A stretch of 64,000 nucleotides of DNA from Paraburkholderia tuberum STM678. Lineage in GTDB: Bacteria > Pseudomonadota > Gammaproteobacteria > Burkholderiales > Burkholderiaceae. This document shows positions 55,755-64,000 of this stretch, piece by piece. The notes under the pieces were generated by a model that did not search any database, was not told the origin of the DNA, and saw nothing but the letters and a program-made list of their open reading frames with translations. The stretch lies in the NCBI RefSeq assembly GCF_902833905.1, contig NZ_CADFGP010000029.1, positions 1-64,000 of the forward strand. The letters run 5' to 3'. Position numbers and translations under genes: made by a program. How positions within the stretch are numbered: the first letter of the stretch is position 1; each line of letters starts with the position of its first letter.

Positions 55755-56025
55755 GAAATTCTCCACGAGGGTTGGGTCTTAAACCGGCTGCCGTATCGGC
55801 CGCGCCCGCCTCTACCTTGGCTGGAACGCGACGACACCCTGGGTGCGCCGGCTTGCGAATTGGTTGCCTGACACGACTTTCTCTCACTCACGACACCCAA
55901 CAACCGGAGTGCCGCGAGAAGTCGCTCCGCCCAGCTGCCATGCGCGAATTTGCGGACTCGCGAATAAAAGCGGACTAGGACCGACTTAGCCAAAGAGTAT
56001 AGCACGCGACGACCGACTGACTCAA
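55755..56025 (-). promoter_or_regulatory. rpsB promoter and long leader
   Basis: On the minus strand TTGAGT (56020-56025) and TGC-TATACT (-10 at 55996-56001) are separated by 18 bases, an extended -10 promoter. This predicts a leader of roughly 230 bases before rpsB, fitting the autoregulatory leaders known for rpsB; I did not fold it. Bases 56026-56321 carry no gene; a TAAAAT box at 56191-56196 may serve map. Confidence 0.6.
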
Positions 56026-56321
56026 CCGACCCCACCACCGGCCGATGGCCCTACGGATGGCCCTACGCACGGGACCGCGCCGCCGGGCCCGAAGCCCGGC
56101 CTGGCGTCCTTTGGGCCGCCAATTTGCCGATTCTGGCGCTTTTCGCCCATTGCCGCCCGATCCAGCGCAACGACCCGGCCCCCACTGCTGTAAAATGGCT
56201 CGATTCCGCCACGCGCGGGGGGCGTTAAGGATCGACCGGCATTCCGTGCCCGGCAGACGCCCCTCCGCCCGGCCACCGCAACACCCAGCAAGCCTTATCC
56301 AGCAAGGCTTCCGAGGAAACC

Positions 56322-57131
56322 ATGGCTATCACCATCAAAAACGAAGACGATATCGCGAAGATGCGCGTCGCCTGCCGGCTCGCGAGCGAAGTGCTCGACT
56401 ACATCACGCCGTTCGTCAAGGCCGGCGTCAGCACTGGGGAGCTCGACCGTCTGTGTCACGAATACATGCTGAAGGACCAGGGGACCGTCCCCGCGCCGCT
56501 GAATTACCAGCCGCCCGGCTACCCGCCCTACCCGAAAGCCACCTGCATTTCCGTCAACGACGTGATCTGCCACGGCATACCGGGCGACAAGGCGCTCAAA
56601 ACCGGCGACGCGCTGAACATCGACATCACCGTGATCAAGGACGGCTATTTCGGCGACACGAGCCGCATGTTCATCGTCGGCGAAGGGTCGATCATGGCAA
56701 AGCGCCTCGTGCAAGCTACTTTCGAATGCATGTGGCTCGGCATCGACCAGGTGCGACCCGGCGCGCATCTCGGCGACATCGGCTATGCGATCCAGAAGCA
56801 CGCCGAAGGCCTCGGCTACAGCGTGGTGCGCGAATATTGCGGACACGGCATCGGCACCGTATTCCACGAAGATCCGCAGATCCTGCACTACGGTCGCCCC
56901 GGCACCGGGTTCGAACTGCAGGCCGGCATGATCTTCACGATCGAGCCGATGATCAACGCGGGCCGCCGTGACATCCGCACGATGCCCGACCAGTGGACCG
57001 TCAAGACCAAGGATCGCAGCCTGTCCGCGCAGTGGGAACACACGGTGCTCGTCACCGAGACCGGCCACGACGTGCTGACCGTGTCGGCCGGCACGCCGGC
57101 GCGTCCGCCCGTGGTCGCGGCCACGGCCTGA
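56322..57131 (+). CDS. map: Methionine aminopeptidase, type I
   Basis: Map removes the initiator Met from nascent proteins. The 269-residue product has the five metal ligands in context: IDITVIKDGYFGDTSRMF (two Asp), GHGIGTVFHE (His), TIEPMI (Glu) and WEHTVLV (Glu), plus the substrate His in VICHGIP. The ATG has a GAGG ribosome-binding site 5 bases upstream. It is divergent from rpsB, the classical arrangement, and is followed by glnD. Confidence 0.97.
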   Translation: MAITIKNEDDIAKMRVACRLASEVLDYITPFVKAGVSTGELDRLCHEYMLKDQGTVPAPLNYQPPGYPPYPKATCISVNDVICHGIPGDKALKTGDALNIDITVIKDGYFGDTSRMFIVGEGSIMAKRLVQATFECMWLGIDQVRPGAHLGDIGYAIQKHAEGLGYSVVREYCGHGIGTVFHEDPQILHYGRPGTGFELQAGMIFTIEPMINAGRRDIRTMPDQWTVKTKDRSLSAQWEHTVLVTETGHDVLTVSAGTPARPPVVAATA

Positions 57132-57160
57132 CCGATTCCGACCACACCGCCTTCCTGCCA

Positions 57161-59740
57161 ATGAGTAGCGTTCCAGCCGTCGCCCCCTCCCATGCCTCGT
57201 CGCTCAAGGCGGATTACAAAGTGGCCAAAGCCCAGTTGCTGGAACGCTTCCGAACGGCCGCCAACGTCGACGCGTTGATGGCCGCCCTCGCGCGCGCCAC
57301 GGACCATTCGCTGCGCGCCGCCTGGGACACCTGCGAGCTGCCCGACGACCTCGCGCTGGTCGCGGTTGGCGGCTATGGGCGCGGCGAACTCGCGCCGCAC
57401 TCCGACATCGACATCCTGGTGCTGTTGCCCGACGCGCGGCTCGAGCATCTGGACGCGCGCATCGAGCGCTTCATCAGTCTCGCGTGGGATCTCGGGCTGG
57501 AACTCGGCAGCAGCGTGCGCAGCGTGTCGCAATGCATCGAGGAAGCGGCCAACGACGTCACGGTGCGTACCTCGCTGCTGGAAGCGCGCCGCATCGCCGG
57601 CAGCGCCGCACTGTTCGACGATTTCGCCCGGCGCTACCGTGCGGCGCTCGACCCGAAGGCGTTCTTCCAGGCGAAGGTGCTCGAAATGCGCCAGCGTCAC
57701 GCGAAGTTTCAGGACACGCCCTACGCGCTCGAGCCGAACATCAAGGAAAGCCCGGGCGGGCTGCGCGACCTGCAGCTGATCCTGTGGATCACACAGGCGG
57801 CCGGCTTCGGCAGCAGTTGGCGCGAACTCGAAGCACGCGGACTCATCACCGAGCGCGAGGCGCGCGAGCTGCGCCACAACGAAGGCTTCCTGAAGTCGCT
57901 GCGTGCGCGGCTGCACGTGATCGCCGGGCGCCGCCAGGACATCCTGGTGTTCGACCTGCAGACGCCGGTCGCGGAAAGCTTCGGCCTCAAGCCGACCGCG
58001 ACCAAGCGCGCGAGCGAGCAGCTGATGCGCCGCTACTACTGGGCCGCGAAAGCGGTCACGCAACTCGCGACGATCCTGATCCAGAACATCGAGGCGCAGC
58101 TGTTTCCGAGCACGAGCGGCATCACGCGCGTGCTGTCGGATCGCTTCGTCGAAAAGCAGGGCATGCTCGAAATCGCCTCCGACGACGTGTTCCAGCGCGA
58201 GCCGAATGCGATCCTCGAGGCGTTCCTGCTATACCAGCGCACCCCCGGCGTGAAGGGACTGTCGGCGCGCACGCTGCGCGCGATCTACAACGCCCGCGAC
58301 GTGATGGACCAGCACTGGCGGCGCGATCCGGAAAATCGCCGGCTCTTCATGGAAATCCTGAAGCAGCCGGCCGGTATCACGCATGCGTTCCGGTTGATGA
58401 ACCAGACGAGCGTGCTCGGGCGTTATCTGCTGAATTTCCGGCGCATCGTCGGGCAGATGCAGCACGACCTGTACCACGTGTTCACGGTCGATCAGCACAT
58501 CCTGATGGTGCTGCGCAATCTGCGCCGCTTCGCGGTCGCCGAGCATGCGCACGAATACCCGTTCTGCAGCCAGTTGATCGTCAACTTCGACCGGCCGTGG
58601 GTGCTGTACGTGGCCGCGCTGTTTCATGACATCGCGAAGGGCCGCGGCGGCGATCATTCCACGCTGGGCATGGCCGACGCACGGCGCTTCTGCCGCCAGC
58701 ACGGCATCGAAGGCGAGGATGGCGAGCTGGTCGTGTGGCTCGTGCAGCAGCATCTGACGATGAGCCAGGTCGCGCAGAAGCAGGACACGAGCGACCCTGA
58801 AGTGATCAAGCGCTTCGCCGAGCTGGTCGGCACCGAGCGCCGCCTGACCGCGCTCTATCTGCTGACCGTCGCCGACATCCGCGGCACCAGCCCGAAGGTC
58901 TGGAACACGTGGAAAGGCAAGCTGCTCGAAGACCTCTACCGCACCACGCTCGCCGTGCTTGGCGGTGCCCAGCCGGACGAGCATTCCGAGCTGAAGTCGC
59001 GCCAGGAAGAGGCGCTCGCGCTGCTGCGTCTCGAAACCGTGCCGGAAGGCGCGCAACGGGCGCTGTGGGACAAGCTGGACGTCGGCTATTTCCTGCGTCA
59101 CGACGCGGCGGACATCGCGTGGCAGACGCGCGTGCTGTACCGCCACGTAGAAACGCCGACGCCGCTCGTACGCGCGCGGCCGTCGCCGATCGGCGAGGCG
59201 CTGCAGGTGCTCGTCTACGTGAAGGACCAGCCCGATCTGTTCGCGGGCATCTGCGCGTATTTCGACCGCAACGGCCTGTCGGTGCTCGATGCGCGCGTCA
59301 GCACGACGCGCCACGGCTACGCGCTCGACAACTTCCTCGTCGCGCACACCGAAGAGGACGTGCACTATCGCGACATCGCCAATCTGGTCGAGCAGGAGCT
59401 GACCGCGCGCCTCGGGGGCCACGGCACCTTGCTGCCGGGACCGTCGAAGGGCCGGCTGTCACGGCTGTCGCGCACCTTCCCCATTACGCCGCGCGTCGAC
59501 CTGCGGGCCGATGAGCGCGGCCAATACTACATCCTGTCCGTGTCGGCGAACGACCGGCCGGGCCTTCTTTATTCGATCGCGCGCGTGCTGGCTGAGCACC
59601 GGGTCGGCGTCGCCTCGGCGCGGATCAATACGCTCGGCGAACGCGTCGAGGACGTGTTTCTGCTCGAAGGACACAGCCTGTCGGACAACCGCCTGCAAAT
59701 TCAGGTCGAGACCGAACTACTGCGCGCGATCGCAATGTGA
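57161..59740 (+). CDS. glnD: Bifunctional uridylyltransferase/uridylyl-removing enzyme GlnD
   Basis: GlnD uridylylates and deuridylylates PII proteins in response to glutamine, controlling nitrogen assimilation. The 859-residue product has an N-terminal nucleotidyltransferase domain (GGYGRGELAPHSDIDILVLL), a central HD domain (ALFHDIAKGRGGDHS, about residues 480-500) and two C-terminal ACT domains (about 685-765 and 790-859). ATG 57161 gives the usual N-terminus; the longer frame upstream lies inside map. It follows map by 29 bases. Confidence 0.95.
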   Translation: MSSVPAVAPSHASSLKADYKVAKAQLLERFRTAANVDALMAALARATDHSLRAAWDTCELPDDLALVAVGGYGRGELAPHSDIDILVLLPDARLEHLDARIERFISLAWDLGLELGSSVRSVSQCIEEAANDVTVRTSLLEARRIAGSAALFDDFARRYRAALDPKAFFQAKVLEMRQRHAKFQDTPYALEPNIKESPGGLRDLQLILWITQAAGFGSSWRELEARGLITEREARELRHNEGFLKSLRARLHVIAGRRQDILVFDLQTPVAESFGLKPTATKRASEQLMRRYYWAAKAVTQLATILIQNIEAQLFPSTSGITRVLSDRFVEKQGMLEIASDDVFQREPNAILEAFLLYQRTPGVKGLSARTLRAIYNARDVMDQHWRRDPENRRLFMEILKQPAGITHAFRLMNQTSVLGRYLLNFRRIVGQMQHDLYHVFTVDQHILMVLRNLRRFAVAEHAHEYPFCSQLIVNFDRPWVLYVAALFHDIAKGRGGDHSTLGMADARRFCRQHGIEGEDGELVVWLVQQHLTMSQVAQKQDTSDPEVIKRFAELVGTERRLTALYLLTVADIRGTSPKVWNTWKGKLLEDLYRTTLAVLGGAQPDEHSELKSRQEEALALLRLETVPEGAQRALWDKLDVGYFLRHDAADIAWQTRVLYRHVETPTPLVRARPSPIGEALQVLVYVKDQPDLFAGICAYFDRNGLSVLDARVSTTRHGYALDNFLVAHTEEDVHYRDIANLVEQELTARLGGHGTLLPGPSKGRLSRLSRTFPITPRVDLRADERGQYYILSVSANDRPGLLYSIARVLAEHRVGVASARINTLGERVEDVFLLEGHSLSDNRLQIQVETELLRAIAM

Positions 59741-59746
59741 GATTTC

Positions 59747-61891
59747 ATGCGAATCAAATTAACAGCGAAGCATCCGCGGCCGGCGGCGTCCGAACGCGCC
59801 CCTGTCCGCCCCGGCAGCGCGTCGGCGCGTAAGCCGACCCGTCCAGCGCGGCCGAAGCCATTCGAGGCCGAGGCCGGCGCGAAGCGCGAAGGCGCGGCAT
59901 CGACGGGTGGTGGCGCGAAGCGGCCGGTCGGTGCGAAGCCGGCGGGCGCCGGTGCACGCGCGCCGCGTGCCGAAGGGTCGGGCGTGCGCGAACGGGGCGC
60001 GGCTGCCGCGGGCGCACCGCGCCGCTTCGAAGGTGCGGCTCAGCGAGGCGAGCGCGGAGAACGCGCGCCGCGTCGTTTTGAGGGCGGCGCCGAGCGTGGC
60101 GAACGGGCGCCTCGGCGCGATTTCGGCGAACGGACTGAACGCGCGCCGCGTCGTCTCGAAGGCAGCGCTGAGCGTGGTGAACGCGGGCCTCGGCGCGATT
60201 TCGGCGAACGGACTGAACGCGCGCCGCGTCGTTTCGAAGGCAGCGCTGAGCTTGGTGAACGCGCTCCTCGACGCGAATTCGGCGAACGGACTGAACGCGC
60301 GCCGCGTCGTTTCGAAGGCAGCGCTGAGCGTGGTGAACGCGCTCCTCGACGCGAATTCGGCGAACGGACTGAACGCGCGCCGCGTCGTTTCGAAGGCAGC
60401 GCTGAGCGTGGTGAACGCGCTCCTCGACGCGAATTCGGCGAACGGACTGAACGCGCGCCGCGTCGTTTCGAAGGCAGCGCTGAGCGTGGCGAACGCGCTC
60501 CTCGGCGCGAATTCGGCGAACGGACTGAACGCGCGCCGCGTCGTTTCGAAGGCAGCGCTGAGCGTGGCGAACGCGCTCCTCGGCGCGAATTCGGCGAGCG
60601 TGCAGAACGCGCACCCCGTCGTTTCGAGGGCAATGCGGAGCGCGGCGAGCGCGCACCGCGCAGTTTTGGTGAGCGCGCACCGGGCCGCGACGCCGGCGAA
60701 CGCCGTCCGTTCAGCGGTCCGCGTCCAGGCACAGGCAGGCCGTCGGAAGGCGGCGCGCGTGGCGATCGTCCGGTGCGCCGGGAGCGCGAGGCCGCCGACC
60801 GTCCGCGCTTCGGTAGCGATCGCGGTGAGCCGCAGGAGCGTCGCAGTGGCGATCGAGGCGCGCGCAGCGACAGCACCTCGCGCCGCTTCGAAAGCGAGCG
60901 TGGCGAGCGCAGCTTCGCGAAGCCGGCGAAAGGCGGCTACGGCGAACGCACCGAGCGTCGCGAGCGCCCTGCGCGCGGCTTCGACGACACGTTGCCGGCC
61001 GCGAACCGCCGCTTCGGCGACGACCGACCAGCCCGCGCCGCCAAGCCGCGAGCCTCGGCATCAGCAACCGCCCGCCCCGTCGACACCACCATCGACACCC
61101 CGCACCCGCCCCGCCGCGATCGCGAAGACGCGCCGGGCATGCTGCGTCTGTCGAAGCTGATGTCCAAGCTCGGCCTGTGCTCGCGTCGCGAGGCCGACGA
61201 ATGGATCGAGAAAGGCTGGGTCATGGTCGACGGCGAGCGCGTCGATACGCTCGGCACGAAGGTGTTCCCGGATCAGCGCATCGACATCGACCCGGCCGCC
61301 GAAGCCTTTCAGTCGAGCCAGGTGACCGTGATCGTTCACAAGCCGGTCGGGCTCGTGTCGGGCCAGGCGGAGGACGGCTATCAGCCGGCCATCACGCTCG
61401 TCACGCCGGAGAATCGCTGGGAAGGCGACCGTTCGGGGGTCCCCTTCTCGGCGTCGCATCTGCGCCAGCTCGCGCCGGCCGGGCGTCTCGACATCGATTC
61501 GACGGGCCTGCTCGTGCTGACGCAGGACGGCCGCATCGCGAAGCAACTGATCGGCGGTCACTCGGACGTGGACAAGGAGTATCTGGTGCGCGTCGCCTAC
61601 GGCGATCACACGGTCGACGTCGAAAGCCATTTCCCGGCCGAAAAACTCGCGCTGCTGCGCCACGGCCTGTCGCTCGACGACGTCGCGCTGAAGCCCGCGC
61701 AGGTCAGCTGGCAGAACGGCGAGCAGCTGCGTTTCGTGCTGCGCGAAGGCAAGAAGCGTCAGATTCGCCGCATGTGCGAACTGGTCGGTCTCGAGGTGGT
61801 GGGCCTGAAGCGCGTGCGCATAGGCCAGGTGATGCTCGGCGCGCTGCCGCCGGGACAGTGGCGCTACCTGTCGGAAGACGAGTCGTTCTGA
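59747..61891 (+). CDS. rluB: 23S rRNA pseudouridine synthase (RluB/RsuA family) with a repetitive N-terminal extension
   Basis: The 714-residue product has a normal C-terminal part: an S4 RNA-binding domain from about residue 465 (LRLSKLMSKLGLCSRREADE) and the synthase domain with the catalytic Asp near 582 in AGRLDIDSTGLLVLTQDG. It also has EGKKRQIRRMCELVGLEV near the end. Relatives modify U2605 of 23S rRNA. The first 460 residues are a disordered, strongly basic/acidic extension rich in Arg, Glu, Gly and Ala, including eight 26-residue repeats. RluB proteins of Burkholderia often have such tails, but the repeat run here is long. It starts 6 bases after glnD. Confidence 0.9.
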   Translation: MRIKLTAKHPRPAASERAPVRPGSASARKPTRPARPKPFEAEAGAKREGAASTGGGAKRPVGAKPAGAGARAPRAEGSGVRERGAAAAGAPRRFEGAAQRGERGERAPRRFEGGAERGERAPRRDFGERTERAPRRLEGSAERGERGPRRDFGERTERAPRRFEGSAELGERAPRREFGERTERAPRRFEGSAERGERAPRREFGERTERAPRRFEGSAERGERAPRREFGERTERAPRRFEGSAERGERAPRREFGERTERAPRRFEGSAERGERAPRREFGERAERAPRRFEGNAERGERAPRSFGERAPGRDAGERRPFSGPRPGTGRPSEGGARGDRPVRREREAADRPRFGSDRGEPQERRSGDRGARSDSTSRRFESERGERSFAKPAKGGYGERTERRERPARGFDDTLPAANRRFGDDRPARAAKPRASASATARPVDTTIDTPHPPRRDREDAPGMLRLSKLMSKLGLCSRREADEWIEKGWVMVDGERVDTLGTKVFPDQRIDIDPAAEAFQSSQVTVIVHKPVGLVSGQAEDGYQPAITLVTPENRWEGDRSGVPFSASHLRQLAPAGRLDIDSTGLLVLTQDGRIAKQLIGGHSDVDKEYLVRVAYGDHTVDVESHFPAEKLALLRHGLSLDDVALKPAQVSWQNGEQLRFVLREGKKRQIRRMCELVGLEVVGLKRVRIGQVMLGALPPGQWRYLSEDESF
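60061..60684 (+). repeat. 78-base tandem repeat array within rluB
   Basis: Units of 78 bases (26 codons) begin at 60061, 60139, 60217, 60295, 60373, 60451, 60529 and 60607 (the last is incomplete). Each encodes APRRFEGSAERGERAP then RREFGERTER, with small changes in the outer copies; the middle copies are almost identical in DNA. The frame is kept throughout. Confidence 0.9.
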
Positions 61892-61936
61892 GGTCCGTCC
61901 AATGCGCCTCCTTGCTGAGAGCGGGCGCATCGGCAC

Positions 61937-61974
61937 AACAAAAAACCCACGCACTTTGGCGTGGGTTTTTTGTT
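61937..61974 (+). terminator. Bidirectional terminator between rluB and def
   Basis: ACCCACGC and GCGTGGGT form the stem, flanked by an A-tract on one side and a T-tract on the other, so it can act in both directions for the convergent rluB and def. Confidence 0.9.
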
Positions 61975-61987
61975 GGCGGCAGCCGTG

Positions 61988-62521
61988 TCAGTCGTCGCTA
62001 TTCGTATCGAGATCCGGGAACAGGACCTCCGTAAAGCCGAACTTCGAGAAATCGGTAATCCGCATCGGATACAGCTTGCCGATCAGATGATCGCATTCGT
62101 GCTGCACAACCCGCGCGTGAAAACCCTCGGCGACCCGGTCGATCGGATTGCCGAACTGGTCGAAGCCGTGATAACGGATCATCGAAAACCGGCTCACCAC
62201 GCCGCGCAGCCCCGGCACCGACAGGCAACCTTCCCAGCTTTCTTCCATGTCCTGCGAGACCGGCGTGACGGTCGGGTTGATCAGCACCGTTTCGGGCACC
62301 GGCGGCGCGTCCGGATAGCGCTCGTTCGAACCGAAGCCGAAGATCACCACCTGCAGATCGACGCCGATCTGCGGCGCGGCGAGACCCGCGCCGTTCGCCG
62401 CGTGCATGGTCTCGAACATGTCTTCCACGAGCCGGTGCAGCTCGGGCGTGTCGAAGTGATCGACCGGCTCGGCGATTCGCAGCAGGCGCGGATCGCCCAT
62501 CTTCAGAATGTCGTGAATCAT
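61988..62521 (-). CDS. def: Peptide deformylase
   Basis: Def removes the formyl group from nascent proteins. The 177-residue metalloenzyme has all three motifs: GAGLAAPQIG, EGCLSVPGL (metal Cys) and QHECDHLIG (metal His pair and catalytic Glu). The ATG at 62521 shares one base with the ligA stop codon, so the two genes are translationally linked. This copy lies after ligA rather than before fmt, suggesting it may be a second deformylase in the genome. Confidence 0.95.
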   Translation of the reverse strand: MIHDILKMGDPRLLRIAEPVDHFDTPELHRLVEDMFETMHAANGAGLAAPQIGVDLQVVIFGFGSNERYPDAPPVPETVLINPTVTPVSQDMEESWEGCLSVPGLRGVVSRFSMIRYHGFDQFGNPIDRVAEGFHARVVQHECDHLIGKLYPMRITDFSKFGFTEVLFPDLDTNSDD

Positions 62522-64000
62522 CAGTGCCCCTCCAGGAGCTTGCGCATACCATCTTCGTCGAGTACGGGGATGCCGAGTTCCTCGGCCTTCGAAAGTTTGC
62601 TGCCCGCGTCGGCCCCCGCCACCACGTAACTGGTTTTCTTCGATACCGACCCCGCCACCTTCGCGCCGGCCGCCTCGAGCATTTCCTTCGCGTCCTCGCG
62701 CGACAGGTTTGGCAGCGTACCGGTCAGCACGACCGTCTGCCCGGCCAGCACGCCCTGCGGCGCCTTCGGCGCTGGCGGCCCCTCGGGCCACGTGACCTTG
62801 CCCGGCGCGCGCAGCTGTTCGATCACCGTGCGGTTGTGGTCCTCGGCGAAGAACTGGTGGATCGATTCGGCGACGACCGGCCCCACGTCGTTGACTTCGA
62901 GCAGTTCCTCCAGCGACGCATCCATGATCGGATCGAGCGAGCCGAAGTGCTTCGCGAGATCCTTCGCGGTCGATTCGCCGACATGGCGAATCCCCAATGC
63001 GTAGATAAAGCGCGCGAGCGACGTGTGCCTGGCCTTGTCGAGCGAGTCGAGCAGGTTCTGCGCGGACTTTTCGGCGAAGCGGTCGAGTTCCGCGAGCGTC
63101 GTGAAGCCGAGATTGAACAGATCGGCCGGCGTGCGCACCAGGTTCTGTTCGACCAGTTGATCGATGATCTTCTCGCCGAGGCCGTCGATATCGAGCGCAC
63201 GCCGCTGCGCGAAGTGCCACAGCGCCTGCTTGCGCTGTGCCGGACAGAAGAGCCCGCCCGTGCAGCGCGCGATCGCCTCGTCGGGCAGCCGCTCGATCGC
63301 CGAACCGCACACCGGGCACTGCGTCGGCATCACGAACTCGCGCGCGTCGGCCGGACGACGCTCGAGCAGCGCGCTGACCACCTCCGGAATCACGTCGCCG
63401 GCGCGCCGCACGATCACCGTGTCGCCGATGCGGATGTCCTTGCGGCGCACTTCATCCTCGTTGTGCAAGGTCGCGTTCGTGACCGTCGCCCCGCCGACGA
63501 ACACCGGTTCCAGCCGCGCGACCGGCGTGATCGCGCCGGTGCGGCCGACCTGCACGTCGATCGCGACGAGCTTCGTCAGCGCTTCCTGCGCGGGGAATTT
63601 GTGCGCGAGCGCGAAGCGCGGCGCGCGCGACACGAAACCGAGCGCATCCTGCTCGTCGCGCCGGTTGACCTTGTAGACCACGCCGTCGATGTCGTAGGGG
63701 AGCCTGTCGCGCTTCTCGCCGACCGCGTGGAAGAAGCCGAGCAGGCCTTCGGCGCCCTGCACGACCGCGCGCTCGCCATTGACCGGCAAGCCCATCTCCT
63801 TGTACCAGTCGAGCAGTTCGCTATGGGTGGCCGGCATCTCGATGCCTTCGAGCACGCCGATGCCATACGCGAAAAACGACAGCGGCCGCTGCGCGGTGAT
63901 CTTCGAATCGAGCTGCCGCAAGCTGCCCGCCGCCGCGTTGCGCGGGTTCGCGAATTCGCGTTGTTCGGCGGTGCGCTGGCGTTCGTTCAGGCGCTCGAAA
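62521..64000 (-). CDS. ligA: NAD-dependent DNA ligase LigA (C-terminal part; 5' end outside the window)
   Basis: About 493 C-terminal residues are present and the frame is open to the right edge. Visible in order are the end of the adenylation domain (EFANPRNAAAGSLRQLDSK; DGVVYKVN), the OB fold (VGRTGAITPVARLEPV), a four-Cys zinc finger (CPVCGSAI...CTGGLFCPAQR), helix-hairpin-helix repeats and a C-terminal BRCT domain (GQTVVLTGTLPNLSREDAKE). LigA seals nicks in replication and repair. The catalytic KxDG lysine lies outside the window. Confidence 0.96.
   Translation of the reverse strand, partial: FERLNERQRTAEQREFANPRNAAAGSLRQLDSKITAQRPLSFFAYGIGVLEGIEMPATHSELLDWYKEMGLPVNGERAVVQGAEGLLGFFHAVGEKRDRLPYDIDGVVYKVNRRDEQDALGFVSRAPRFALAHKFPAQEALTKLVAIDVQVGRTGAITPVARLEPVFVGGATVTNATLHNEDEVRRKDIRIGDTVIVRRAGDVIPEVVSALLERRPADAREFVMPTQCPVCGSAIERLPDEAIARCTGGLFCPAQRKQALWHFAQRRALDIDGLGEKIIDQLVEQNLVRTPADLFNLGFTTLAELDRFAEKSAQNLLDSLDKARHTSLARFIYALGIRHVGESTAKDLAKHFGSLDPIMDASLEELLEVNDVGPVVAESIHQFFAEDHNRTVIEQLRAPGKVTWPEGPPAPKAPQGVLAGQTVVLTGTLPNLSREDAKEMLEAAGAKVAGSVSKKTSYVVAGADAGSKLSKAEELGIPVLDEDGMRKLLEGH

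Noticed and set aside
59754..60680. Repetitive minus-strand open frame opposite rluB
   Set aside because: It mirrors the repeats of the real plus-strand gene, which carries S4 and pseudouridine synthase domains downstream.
60061..60684. Regular 78-base repeats resembling a CRISPR or satellite array
   Set aside because: The units are contiguous without unique spacers and remain in frame within rluB; they are coding tandem repeats.

Overview
The window is chromosomal DNA from a high-GC betaproteobacterium, most likely Burkholderia or Paraburkholderia. The evidence is the gene order rpsB-tsf-pyrH-frr-uppS-cdsA-dxr-rseP-bamA-skp-lpxD-fabZ-lpxA-lpxB-rnhB, the guaB-(membrane gene)-guaA set beside tadA and ldcA, and the divergent ppsA/ppsR pair. 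The genus is inferred from gene order and protein character; no search was run.

Left edge (1-3.4 kb): the 5' end of a group II intron abuts the ldcA terminator, followed by ldcA, tadA, a DUF1992 gene, a small lipoprotein and thpR, which has a near-canonical LexA box upstream. A scar (3.45-4.9 kb) then joins fragments of a LysR regulator, an MFS transporter and an amidohydrolase.

Accessory region (5.0-27.3 kb): I read this as two tandem genomic islands at the 3' end of guaA. Three att-like copies of the guaA end lie at about 5.00, 17.31 and 27.30 kb. Each is flanked on its island side by clusters of a short repeat, GATACCGTCA. Island 1 (5.0-17.3 kb) carries a complete Wadjet type I operon (jetABCD), a convergent SNF2/SWIM helicase, a 5'-truncated AbiEii-like nucleotidyltransferase and a tyrosine integrase. 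Island 2 (17.3-27.3 kb) carries hipBA and a second four-gene condensin-like cassette with the Wadjet layout (kleisin-like, small subunit, SMC-like ATPase, Toprim nuclease). I cannot assign its proteins to Wadjet types I-III. Its first gene has a frameshift, its ATPase has Asp-Asn where Asp-Glu is expected in Walker B, and the island has no integrase of its own. This cassette is the best candidate for an undescribed system.

Right part (27.3-64 kb): core genome. It holds guaA and guaB; an EamA transporter; rnfH-ratA divergent from smpB; qmcA/nfeD; ppsA divergent from its regulator ppsR, with a shared inverted element between them; a TrmH-like methyltransferase; the translation/envelope cluster rnhB to rpsB; map-glnD-rluB, where RluB carries eight 26-residue repeats; def; and ligA, which runs off the right edge.

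Together the core genes cover purine synthesis, the PEP node, lipid A, outer-membrane assembly, isoprenoid and phospholipid synthesis and translation. The islands add plasmid and phage defence.
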